Shown one piece after another: positions 4,715-11,971 of a DNA stretch of 14,272 bases. The DNA comes from Paludibacter sp. GTDB lineage: Bacteria; Bacteroidota; Bacteroidia; Bacteroidales; Paludibacteraceae. Within the stretch, counting starts at the first letter, position 1, and the number at the start of each line of letters is the position of its first letter. The stretch lies in NCBI GenBank assembly GCA_009787075.1, contig WRGS01000212.1, positions 1-14,272 on the forward strand. Direction: 5' to 3'. The notes below the pieces were generated by a model. The model ran no database searches, had not been told where the DNA came from, and worked only from the letters and a program-made list of their open reading frames with translations. The translations under genes were made by a program, and so were the position numbers.

Positions 4715-5686
4715 ATGAAAACACCCAAATATTTATTTCCAAAAGATTATATGGCAGACCCTTCTGCGCATGTATTTAACGGCAAAGTGTATATCTATCC
4801 ATCGCACGACAGAGATAGCGGAATCCCCGAAAATGACAACGGCGACCATTTCGATATGCGCGATTATCACGTTATTTCCTTTGACAATATAGAAAACGGC
4901 AACCCGACCGACCACGGCGTAATTTTGTCTGTCGATGATATTGCTTGGGCAGGCAGGCAATTGTGGGATAGCGATGTTGCCGAGAAAAACGGTAAATATT
5001 ACCTTTATTTTTCGTTAAAAGATAAAAATGATGTTTTTCATCTTGGCGTGGCAATTAGCGATAAGCCTGACGGCAAGTTCATTCCGCAGGAAAACCCAAT
5101 AAAAGGCAGTTACAGTATTGACCCCTGCGTTTTTGCTGAAAACGGAGAATATTATATTATTTTCGGCGGAATATGGGGCGGACAGTTGCAGCGTTACCGC
5201 AACAACAAAGCATTGGAAATCGCCGCTTTCCCAGCAGACAACGAACCCGCGCTTTGTGCAAAAATCGCGCGTTTGAACGCCGCTATGCTTGAATTTGCCG
5301 AAGAACCTCGCGATTTGGTAATTTTGGACGAAAACGGCAAACCGCTAATGCAGGGCGACACCACGCGCCGATTTTTTGAGGCTTCGTGGCTGCACAAATA
5401 CAACGGAAAATATTATTTTTCCTACTCCACAGGCGACACACACCGCTTGTGTTATGCCGTATCCGACAATATTTACGGACCTTACACTTATATGGGCGTA
5501 ATTCTTACGCCTGTTGTTGGCTGGACTACGCATCACAGCATCGTGAAAATCAATGATAAATGGTATCTTTTCCACCACGACAGTGTACCTTCGGGCGGGC
5601 AAACGTGGCTGCGCTCAATGAAAGTTGTAGAACTTGAATACAACCCAGACGGCACAATCAAAACCATTGAAGGAGGAGGAGAATAA
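4715..5686 (+). CDS. Glycoside hydrolase family 43 enzyme
   Basis: This encodes 323 residues forming a single five-bladed propeller typical of GH43 arabinofuranosidases and xylosidases. Three acidic catalytic positions are visible: the general base Asp15 in YMADPSAHVFNGKVYIYPSHD, the pKa modulator Asp136 in SYSIDPCVF, and the general acid Glu222 in FFEASWLHKYNGKYYFSYS. Each lies at the start of a blade with the repeated NGKYY(L/F) strand pattern (92-98, 143-149, 230-236). H288/H289 near the C terminus (WYLFHHD) fit the metal or substrate site often seen in the family. It starts directly at MKTPKYLFPKDYMADPS with no signal peptide, so it would act in the cytoplasm, probably on imported oligosaccharides. 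No SusC/SusD pair, regulator or transporter is nearby. Substrate cannot be assigned from sequence alone. It is preceded by a long leader with micro-ORFs. Confidence 0.9.
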   Translation: MKTPKYLFPKDYMADPSAHVFNGKVYIYPSHDRDSGIPENDNGDHFDMRDYHVISFDNIENGNPTDHGVILSVDDIAWAGRQLWDSDVAEKNGKYYLYFSLKDKNDVFHLGVAISDKPDGKFIPQENPIKGSYSIDPCVFAENGEYYIIFGGIWGGQLQRYRNNKALEIAAFPADNEPALCAKIARLNAAMLEFAEEPRDLVILDENGKPLMQGDTTRRFFEASWLHKYNGKYYFSYSTGDTHRLCYAVSDNIYGPYTYMGVILTPVVGWTTHHSIVKINDKWYLFHHDSVPSGGQTWLRSMKVVELEYNPDGTIKTIEGGGE

Positions 5687-5777
5687 TAAATTAAGATTGA
5701 AATTATGCTTTTCACTAATACGGATTTTGGGTTAAATTGAATTTTTATCAATCTGTGTGTAATTCAAAAAAATCATG

Positions 5778-5785
5778 TACATTTG
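5778..5785 (+). promoter_or_regulatory. -7 box upstream of the MCE gene
   Basis: TACATTTG followed by CA is an exact TAnnTTTG box. It ends only 11 bases before the ATG at 5797, so a transcript started here would have a leader of only a few bases. No clear TTG was found at the expected -33 distance. It supports the choice of the 5797 start over an upstream in-frame ATG at 5737. Confidence 0.5.
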
Positions 5786-5796
5786 CAAAAAATTTT

Positions 5797-6696
5797 ATGG
5801 CAAAAAATATTTTTACACGCAATTTTAAAATCGGATTAATGGTTATTATCGCCATTTTTCTGCTTTATTTTGGAATGAATTTTCTGAAGGGAACAACACT
5901 GTTTTCGGCAGACAACACATACTATGTTCTTTTAAACGATGTTGACGGACTGCAAAAATCATTTCCTGTAAATATTAAAGGTTTTAAAGTTGGGTTGGTG
6001 GCAGATATTAAATACCAGCCGCAAAATTCGTCGCCTTTTATTATGGAACTTTATGTGAGCAAAAAAATGACAATTCCTGCCACAGCAAAAGTGGAAATTT
6101 ATGAAGACGGATTGCTCGGTGGAAAGGCTGTGCGCATTGTTTTTGACGAAAAAGATTTGAGTTATGTTCCAAGTTTAAAGTCGAGAGATACGATTCCATC
6201 TTTTACTACAGGCGGAATAATGAGCAATATTCAGAACGATTTGCTTGTAAAAATCAGCGCGGTGGCAACGCAAGCCGATTCGCTTATGCGTGCATTTCGT
6301 TCGCTTGCCGAGAGTCAGCATTTGCAGCAGTCGCTTGCTGCGCTTGATGTTACAACAGCATCGCTTGCGGCTTCATCGCGCCAACTGAATGCGCTGTTAA
6401 ACAACGATTTGCCCTTGCTTTTTTCCAATGTTAACGGAATTACAACCGATTTGAAACAGTTTAGCGGAAATGTGAGCGATATTGACCTTGCAAAAACCGT
6501 AAATTCGCTTGACCAAACAGTTGGAAATCTCAAATCTTTAACTGAAAAAATCAACAGTACAGACGGCACTCTCGGCGCGTTGATGAACGACAAACAACTT
6601 TACGATAATTTGAAAAACGTTTCCGACAATGCCAACAAACTGATTTTTGACATAAAAGAAAATCCAAAACGATATGTGCATTTTTCAGTTTGGTAA
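5797..6696 (+). CDS. MlaD/MCE domain lipid-transport protein
   Basis: This encodes 299 residues. A short basic N-terminus is followed by one transmembrane helix (about 12-29, IGLMVIIAIFLLYFGMNF) that anchors it in the inner membrane. Next is a single MCE domain (about 39-116) containing YYVLLNDVDGLQKSFPVNIKGFKVG and the EDGLLGGKAVRI block. The long C-terminal part is helical and Ser/Ala/Leu-rich (about 150-285), suited to forming the hexameric needle or bridge of MCE systems that move phospholipids between membranes. The ending NPKRYVHFSVW is familiar from Bacteroidetes MlaD proteins. MCE proteins normally work with an ABC permease and ATPase; neither is encoded nearby. The frame is open from 5737, but that start precedes the likely promoter and would add 20 residues before the membrane helix. 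Confidence 0.9.
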   Translation: MAKNIFTRNFKIGLMVIIAIFLLYFGMNFLKGTTLFSADNTYYVLLNDVDGLQKSFPVNIKGFKVGLVADIKYQPQNSSPFIMELYVSKKMTIPATAKVEIYEDGLLGGKAVRIVFDEKDLSYVPSLKSRDTIPSFTTGGIMSNIQNDLLVKISAVATQADSLMRAFRSLAESQHLQQSLAALDVTTASLAASSRQLNALLNNDLPLLFSNVNGITTDLKQFSGNVSDIDLAKTVNSLDQTVGNLKSLTEKINSTDGTLGALMNDKQLYDNLKNVSDNANKLIFDIKENPKRYVHFSVW

Positions 6697-6755
6697 AAAT
6701 TTTATTTACAGCAAATGAATTATTGAAAAAAATCAAAAATAATAAATTCTCTGCC

Positions 6756-6789
6756 AAAATGTCATTATTTATATAATGGCATTTTTTTT
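6756..6789 (+). terminator. Rho-independent terminator of the MCE gene
   Basis: A 12-bp stem (6756-6767 with 6774-6785, one G.T wobble) encloses a 6-base loop and runs into a tract of eight Ts (6782-6789). It is about 60 bases after the MCE stop codon and separates it from htpG. Confidence 0.8.
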
Positions 6790-6852
6790 GAAAACAGGGT
6801 TGCGAACTTTTAAATTTTTAAATCAGAAATAAAAAAATATAATATATTGATT

Positions 6853-8916
6853 ATGAGCAATAATACAAAGGGAACAATTGGAGTTACAAGTGATAATATT
6901 TTCCCGATTATAAAAAAATTTTTGTACAGCGACCATGAAATTTTTCTTCGCGAACTTGTTTCAAATGCTGTTGATGCAACACAAAAACTCAAAACGCTTG
7001 CCTCTGTGGGCGATTTTAAAGGCGAACTTGGCGATTTGACCGTGCGCATTTCCATTGATAAGAAAAAGAAAACAATTAGCGTTTCCGACAAGGGAATTGG
7101 CATGACTGCCGAAGAAATTGAGCGTTATATCAATCAGATTGCGTTTTCGGGTGCGGAAGAATTTGTTGAAAAATATAAAAACGATGCGCAGTCAATTATC
7201 GGGCATTTCGGTTTGGGCTTTTATTCTGCATTTATGGTGAGCGAAAAAGTTGAAATTTTCACTCAATCGTATCAGGAAAATGCGCCTGCAATGCATTGGT
7301 CGTGCAAAGGCGACCCCGAATTTACTCTCAAAGAAACTATAAAATCGGAGCGTGGAACAGACATTGTGTTGCATATCGACAAAGACAACGAGGATTTTTT
7401 GGAAGAACAGAAAATTACTGAACTTTTACATAAATATTGCCGTTTTTTGCCCGTAGAAATTGCTTTCGGCAAGAAAAAAGAATGGAAAGACGGCAAGGAA
7501 GTGGAAACTGACGAAGACAATATTATTAATGATACGCAGCCGCTTTGGACGCGCAAACCTGCCAATTTGACAGACGAAGATTACGCAAAATTTTATCGCG
7601 ACCTTTATCCAATGGCTGACGAGCCGCTGTTTCACATTCATTTGAATGTTGATTTTCCGTTTAATTTGACGGGAGTTTTATATTTTCCAAAGATTAAAAA
7701 TAATTTTGAAATTCAACGCAATAAAATTCAACTTTACTGCAATCAGGTTTTTGTAACCGATGCAGTGGAAAACATTGTGCCTGAATATCTTACCTTATTA
7801 AACGGAGTTATTGACTCGCCTGATATTCCGCTGAATGTTTCGCGTTCCTATTTGCAAAGCGACCAGAATGTTAAGAAAATTTCGAGCCATATTACCAAAA
7901 AAGTAGCCGACCGTTTGGCTGAGATTTTTAAAAACGACCGCCCGCAATTTGAAGAAAAATGGAACGATTTGAAAATTTTTATTCAATACGGAATGCTTTC
8001 TGACGAGAAGTTTTACGAACGTGCCGAAAAATTTGCACTTTTGACAAACACCGACGGAAAACTTTTTACTTTTGAAGAATATAAAGACTTAATTGCTGAA
8101 AATCAGAAAGATAAAGACGGAACTTTGATTTATCTTTACGCCACCAATGCAGACGGACAATACACTTACATCAACGCGGCGAAAGCAAAAGGCTACGATG
8201 TACTACTGATGGACGGACAATTGGATATTCATGCAATCGGACAAATGGAGCAGAAATTTGAAAAATCGCGGTTTGTGCGCGTTGATTCCGACGTGGTGGA
8301 AAAATTGATTGTAAAATCCGATGTTTCGGAAGTTAATCTTGCTGATAATCAGCGTGATGCATTGATTGATATTTTTAATTCGGCTTTGCCAAAGCAGGAC
8401 AAAACAAATTTCATTGTAACTTTTGAAAATCTTGGCGCGGCGGCAAATCCTGTTTTCATTACTCAAAATGAATTTATGCGCCGAATGAAAGATATGTCGG
8501 CTTTGGGCGGTGGAATGTACAGTTTTTACGGCGATATGCCCGACAGTTTTGCTCTCGTGGTTAATGCAACGCATCCGCTTGTGGAAAATATTTTGAAAAA
8601 TCAACAGGAAATTTGCGATGAAAAAGTTGCGCCGTTTATTTCTCAAATTGCTGAAAATCAGAAAAATATTGATGAAATTGACGAACGCAACAAGTCCAAA
8701 AAATACGATGAAATTCCGCAGGAAGATAAAACTTCAAAAGAAGAACTTCGTAAAAAAATTGAGGATTTGAAAGCGGAAAAACGTCAGATTTATGCCGATT
8801 ACGTTGCTGAAAATAAGCAAGTTGGGCAACTTGTTGATTTGGCCTTGCTTGCAAATAATATGCTCAAAGGCGAAGCCTTAGCAAATTTTGTAAAACGAAG
8901 CGTGGAAATGATGTAA
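6853..8916 (+). CDS. htpG: Molecular chaperone HtpG (Hsp90)
   Basis: This encodes a 687-residue bacterial Hsp90, an ATP-driven dimeric cytoplasmic chaperone that remodels client proteins. The N-terminal GHKL ATPase domain shows all nucleotide motifs: the catalytic Glu34 and Mg-binding Asn38 in FLRELVSNAVDATQKL, the adenine-binding Asp79 in SDKGIGMT (78-85), and the glycine-rich lid motif GHFGLGFYSAFMV (117-129). The middle domain follows, with LNVSRSYLQSD (the N..R..LQ loop whose arginine contacts the gamma phosphate), and the C-terminal dimerisation domain ends LANFVKRSVEMM. Length fits Bacteroidetes HtpG. The frame is open from a TTG at 6847, but the ATG at 6853 gives the usual start. I see no clear TAnnTTTG box or heat-shock element upstream. 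It converges with the glycosyltransferase gene, leaving 3 bases between stop codons. Confidence 0.97.
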   Translation: MSNNTKGTIGVTSDNIFPIIKKFLYSDHEIFLRELVSNAVDATQKLKTLASVGDFKGELGDLTVRISIDKKKKTISVSDKGIGMTAEEIERYINQIAFSGAEEFVEKYKNDAQSIIGHFGLGFYSAFMVSEKVEIFTQSYQENAPAMHWSCKGDPEFTLKETIKSERGTDIVLHIDKDNEDFLEEQKITELLHKYCRFLPVEIAFGKKKEWKDGKEVETDEDNIINDTQPLWTRKPANLTDEDYAKFYRDLYPMADEPLFHIHLNVDFPFNLTGVLYFPKIKNNFEIQRNKIQLYCNQVFVTDAVENIVPEYLTLLNGVIDSPDIPLNVSRSYLQSDQNVKKISSHITKKVADRLAEIFKNDRPQFEEKWNDLKIFIQYGMLSDEKFYERAEKFALLTNTDGKLFTFEEYKDLIAENQKDKDGTLIYLYATNADGQYTYINAAKAKGYDVLLMDGQLDIHAIGQMEQKFEKSRFVRVDSDVVEKLIVKSDVSEVNLADNQRDALIDIFNSALPKQDKTNFIVTFENLGAAANPVFITQNEFMRRMKDMSALGGGMYSFYGDMPDSFALVVNATHPLVENILKNQQEICDEKVAPFISQIAENQKNIDEIDERNKSKKYDEIPQEDKTSKEELRKKIEDLKAEKRQIYADYVAENKQVGQLVDLALLANNMLKGEALANFVKRSVEMM

Positions 8917-8919
8917 TTT

Positions 8920-10098
8920 TTATTTCCAAAAAATATTTCTGCCTTTTTTTGTCGGGCGTTTTATTATTAAAATAAATAAATTAAAAAGCGGAATAAAAAT
9001 ATCAGCCACAGGCAAAGAGAAAACATATTTTCGTGCGCCGCCAAAATGCCGCACGGCAGGATTGACTGTAAAAAACTGCGTAAAATAACGTATTAAAAAC
9101 AGCAAAACAGCGGCGGCGCACGTTAAAATATTTCCTAAAATTCCAAAGACGAGCGTAGCGGCGAACGTCGCATAAAAAAGTCCGCGCGTAATCGGCTCAA
9201 CGCCGATTTGCGCCTTGCTTTTGACGGAATAATAACCTGAAACGGACAAATGACGCATTTTTTGATACATCCAATCTTCAAAAGTGTGTTTCGGTTCAGA
9301 CCACATAACGCTTTGCGGCGAAATCTCTACGCGCGTGTTGGTGCGCGTAGCAGCACGATTGACAAACAAATCGTCGTCGCCCGATTTTAAATGCAGTGTT
9401 GGCGTAAAGCCGCCGTTTTCAAAAAAAACGCTTTTACGGTATGCCAAATTGCGCCCAACGCCCATATACGCCTTATGCACCAGCGCCATTCCCAAATATT
9501 GCAGCGCAACAAAAAGCGTATCGTAAGTAATCATTCTGTTTAAAAACGTATCTTCCTCATTATACGCGCCGTAGCCAAGTATCAATTCGGTTTCTGATGT
9601 AAAATTTCGCACCATTTGCGCTAACCAAAGTTCGCTTGCAGGGCGGCAGTCGGCATCGGTTAAAAGCAACAAGTCGTTTTTTGCAGCCTTAATTCCAAGC
9701 GAAATTCCTAATTTTTTGGTACTTATGGTTTTTGTGCTTTTGGGAACAAAAGTAGAACGCAAATTCGGGTGTTTTCTTTTTAAAGTATCTAAAAAATAAG
9801 TTGTGTCGTCATACGAGCCGTCGTCAATCACAATTACCTCAAAGTCAGCGTATTGCTGCGCAAGAATTTGAGGTAGAAATTGTTTGAGGTTTTGCTCTTC
9901 GTTTTTGGCGCAAATAATAATTGAAACAGGCGGCTGCGCTGTAATAAACTCAATATCCGATTTTTGCAGTTTTTTTGCATAACGATTTACGCCGTTAATA
10001 TAACGCACATAAAAATATTCCTGATAAATAAAAACCATCAATAAAGTGCCGAAACAAATAATTTCGGCAACAGAAAAATTAAATTGAAAAAATTGCAT
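8920..10098 (-). CDS. Membrane glycosyltransferase family 2
   Basis: This encodes 392 residues. One N-terminal membrane helix (about 9-27) is followed by a cytoplasmic GT-A domain: PPVSIIICAKNEEQNL (56-71) is the nucleotide-binding start, VIVIDDGSYDDT (88-99) contacts the UDP or GDP sugar, TDADCRP (147-153) is the metal-binding DxD, GGFTPTLHLKSGDDDLF (229-245) is the acceptor-site region with the acidic DDD, and QKMRHLSVSGYY (279-290) is a QxxRW-like motif. Two or three C-terminal helices (about 305-340, 362-381) close the protein. This architecture is shared with processive and lipid-linked sugar transferases of the cell envelope, but the substrate is not predictable. The frame is open to 10200; the ATG at 10098 is preferred because the promoter's -7 box lies at 10125-10132, just upstream. 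Confidence 0.9.
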   Translation of the reverse strand: MQFFQFNFSVAEIICFGTLLMVFIYQEYFYVRYINGVNRYAKKLQKSDIEFITAQPPVSIIICAKNEEQNLKQFLPQILAQQYADFEVIVIDDGSYDDTTYFLDTLKRKHPNLRSTFVPKSTKTISTKKLGISLGIKAAKNDLLLLTDADCRPASELWLAQMVRNFTSETELILGYGAYNEEDTFLNRMITYDTLFVALQYLGMALVHKAYMGVGRNLAYRKSVFFENGGFTPTLHLKSGDDDLFVNRAATRTNTRVEISPQSVMWSEPKHTFEDWMYQKMRHLSVSGYYSVKSKAQIGVEPITRGLFYATFAATLVFGILGNILTCAAAVLLFLIRYFTQFFTVNPAVRHFGGARKYVFSLPVADIFIPLFNLFILIIKRPTKKGRNIFWK

Positions 10099-10124
10099 CT
10101 GATTTTGTGATTTTTTTTGCGCTG

Positions 10125-10156
10125 CAAAGATACAAAACTTTTCATTATTTTTGCAA
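10125..10156 (-). promoter_or_regulatory. Promoter of the glycosyltransferase gene
   Basis: On the minus strand TTG (10156-10154) is followed after 21 bases by TATCTTTG (10132-10125), an exact TAnnTTTG box, then CA. The predicted start gives a leader of about 20 bases before the ATG at 10098. The -33 element lies inside the palindrome TTTGCAAA (10150-10157), which also carries the divergent promoter's TTTG. Confidence 0.7.
10146..10153 (+). promoter_or_regulatory. -7 box of the HD-domain gene
   Basis: TATTTTTG is an exact TAnnTTTG match, followed by CA, with the ATG 37 bases downstream. The nearest upstream TTG (10117-10119) is 26 bases away, longer than usual, so the -33 element is uncertain. 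It directly abuts the -33 TTG of the divergent glycosyltransferase promoter. Confidence 0.5.
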
Positions 10157-10189
10157 ATATTTTTAAATATCAAGACAGCAAAATATTTT

Positions 10190-10726
10190 ATGAATCCCAT
10201 TTTAATTATTGAAAAATATTATAAAAAAAGCAGCGATTTGTATCGTCTGCTTGTGTGTCATAGTCGTCAGGTTGCGGATAAAGCGGTGGAAATTTGCCAA
10301 AAACACACAGAATTAAATGCCGATTTGCAGTTTGTGGAACAGGCGGCGATGCTGCACGATATTGGAATTTTCCTTTGCCATGCGCCGTCAATTTTCTGTT
10401 TTGGAGAACATCATTACATCGAACACGGTTATTTGGGCGCACAAATTCTCGAAAACGAGGGTTTTACGCGCCACGCGCTTGTTGCCCAAAGGCATACTGG
10501 AACAGGAATTTCGTTAGAAGAAATTATTGAGCGAAATTTGCCATTGCCGCATCAGGATTTTTGTCCGATTTCGATTGAAGAAAAAATAATTTGCTATGCA
10601 GATAAATTTTTTTCAAAATCGAAACCAGAAAAAGAACTTTCTACCGATGAAATCAGGAAAAAATTAAGAAAAATTGATGAAAAAAAACTTATAATTTTTG
10701 ATAAGTGGAACGAAATGTTTTGTTAG
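10190..10726 (+). CDS. HD-domain phosphohydrolase
   Basis: This encodes 178 residues forming a soluble, all-helical HD-domain protein with divalent-metal phosphohydrolase signatures. The likely metal ligands are His24 (CHSRQVADKA), the HD pair His56-Asp57 (AAMLHDIGIF), His79 (YIEHGYLGA), His102 (QRHTG) and Asp138 (CYADKFF). Together they match the HDIG type, which can carry a two-metal centre. Such proteins hydrolyse phosphomonoesters or nucleotides such as cyclic nucleotides; the substrate here is not predictable. Length and the lack of extra sensor domains fit a stand-alone housekeeping enzyme. The frame opens at a TTG at 10151, but the ATG at 10190 lies correctly downstream of the -7 box. 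The gene is divergent from the glycosyltransferase gene and convergent with tonB. Confidence 0.88.
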   Translation: MNPILIIEKYYKKSSDLYRLLVCHSRQVADKAVEICQKHTELNADLQFVEQAAMLHDIGIFLCHAPSIFCFGEHHYIEHGYLGAQILENEGFTRHALVAQRHTGTGISLEEIIERNLPLPHQDFCPISIEEKIICYADKFFSKSKPEKELSTDEIRKKLRKIDEKKLIIFDKWNEMFC

Positions 10727-10778
10727 AATACACTTAAATTTTTAATTATTATACAATTTTTCTTGAATGCAAATTTAT

Positions 10779-10817
10779 AAAAAAATCTTTCGGAAGTTTT
10801 AAATTTCCGAAAGATTT
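10779..10817 (-). terminator. Terminator of the tonB gene (minus strand)
   Basis: A perfect 13-bp stem (AAATCTTTCGGAA 10783-10795 with its complement at 10805-10817) has a 9-base loop. In the minus-strand transcript it runs into a T-rich tract (complement of 10779-10785). It lies about 30 bases after the tonB stop codon. On the plus strand no T-run follows, so it serves mainly tonB, though it may also slow transcription of the HD gene. Confidence 0.85.
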
Positions 10818-10846
10818 CACAAGATTTAATTAATTTTAACAATTAA

Positions 10847-11692
10847 TTATTTTTCGCTTAATTTAAAAGTGATTGGAATGGTAAAATAAGCGCGGACAGC
10901 ATTGCCTTTGTCATCACGTCCTGCTACCCATTTTTGTTTCCCCATCAATTGAATTACACGAAGCGCTTCCTTATTGCAAGCATTGTCAAAACCGCGCAAA
11001 AGTGTAATATCCGAAACACTGCCGTCTTTTTCAACAACAAATCTGATATGTGCCGTTCCTTGAACTTGGTTTTCTCTGGAAATTTCAGGATAACGCAAAT
11101 TTTTGCCGACAAAAGCATAAAGTTCTGTGAGCCCGCCTGGAAATTCGGGAGCGTGTGCAGGAACAATTTCGATTTTGTCATCTTTGGGCTTTGAGTCAAA
11201 AATAGGAGGAACAGCATGTAAAATATCGTCCGGATGTTCAGTTGCACCCGAAGTGCCCGCATTAGCGGTAAGTCCAGCTACACCAGCCGCATTTTTGGCT
11301 TCGTCTTGAGTAATTAACTGATTATCATCGTTAATTTGGTCGCTGCTAACCATTGTCGGCACAGCAAAAACGAATGTTGTAATAGTTTTCGGCGGCGGCG
11401 GAACATCAACAGGCATTTTCGGCTGTTCAGGTTCTTTTGGGTCGATAATATCGGTGATAACAATTGTTCCACTGTCAGATTGCCATTGAGGATTTGCCGC
11501 TCTAACTTGCTGAATTGCAGCAGGAACAGCAATAGAAACTGCCGTAAAAGCCGCTACGATAAGGAACGCCAAAATATGACGTTTGGAGGACGTTCTGCGC
11601 ATCTGATATGCGCCATACTCTTTGTTTTTGTTGTCAAAAACATAATCGCACCATTGTTGCGATGTCAATTTGATTTCTTTTGAGAGTAACAT
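10847..11692 (-). CDS. TonB family energy transducer
   Basis: This encodes a 281-residue TonB-type protein of the Bacteroidetes form. A cytoplasmic N-terminal segment carries QWCDYVFDNKNKEYGAYQMRR (13-33), a feature of this lineage's TonB proteins. One transmembrane helix follows at about 39-61. The periplasmic spacer contains Pro-rich parts (DPKEPEQPKMPVDVPPPPK, 84-102) and a flexible Ala/Asn/Gly-rich part. The C-terminal domain (185-279) has the familiar PEFPGGLTELYAFVGKNLRYP opening, VQGTAHIRFVVEKDGSVSDI and the ending AYFTIPITFKL, and should contact TonB boxes of outer-membrane transporters. It normally needs ExbB and ExbD for proton-motive power; these are not in this window, so it is an orphan here. 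No recognisable promoter box was seen in the 279-base upstream gap. Confidence 0.92.
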   Translation of the reverse strand: MLLSKEIKLTSQQWCDYVFDNKNKEYGAYQMRRTSSKRHILAFLIVAAFTAVSIAVPAAIQQVRAANPQWQSDSGTIVITDIIDPKEPEQPKMPVDVPPPPKTITTFVFAVPTMVSSDQINDDNQLITQDEAKNAAGVAGLTANAGTSGATEHPDDILHAVPPIFDSKPKDDKIEIVPAHAPEFPGGLTELYAFVGKNLRYPEISRENQVQGTAHIRFVVEKDGSVSDITLLRGFDNACNKEALRVIQLMGKQKWVAGRDDKGNAVRAYFTIPITFKLSEK

Positions 11693-11815
11693 AATTGTAA
11701 AAATTTAATTGTTAAACATTATTTTTATTTTATTTACAATTATTAAACGTTTTAATTTTTATATTATTATATTTATAAATGTTAAAAATAAAATTTTTTG
11801 ATTATTTTTTGCGGC

Positions 11816-11846
11816 GCGGTAAAAAAGAGTTAATATGCGGTAAAAA
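11816..11846. repeat. 21-bp-phased direct repeat upstream of the carboxyltransferase
   Basis: GCGGTAAAAA occurs at 11816-11825 and again at 11837-11846, 21 bases apart, so the copies face the same side of the helix. They lie about 40-70 bases upstream of the -7 box at 11884, the position expected for an activator site. No other copy of the decamer was noticed in the window. Confidence 0.5.
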
Positions 11847-11883
11847 TCTCTATAATAAAATTTTTTTATTGAAAAATTTTATG

Positions 11884-11891
11884 TACTTTTG
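11884..11891 (+). promoter_or_regulatory. -7 box of the carboxyltransferase gene
   Basis: TACTTTTG is an exact TAnnTTTG match. The usual -33 TTG is missing: the region 17-20 bases upstream is only T-rich (11861-11867), and the nearest TTG (11869-11871) is 12 bases away. A weak -33 would fit dependence on an activator at the direct repeat further upstream. The leader to the ATG at 11972 is about 75 bases. Confidence 0.6.
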
Positions 11892-11971
11892 TAGTCTTTA
11901 ATTAAAGAAAAATTTCCTTAATCAAAAATCTGATATACAACAGTTTAATAAAAAAAGTAAGTAAAAAGAAT

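Noticed and set aside
8203..8646. A 147-codon minus-strand frame inside htpG
   Set aside because: It is an antisense shadow of a strongly conserved gene, with no promoter or family similarity.
11693..11971. A riboswitch or small RNA in the gap before the carboxyltransferase
   Set aside because: The gap is almost all A/T apart from the decamer repeat and -7 box; I see no conserved aptamer-like structure.
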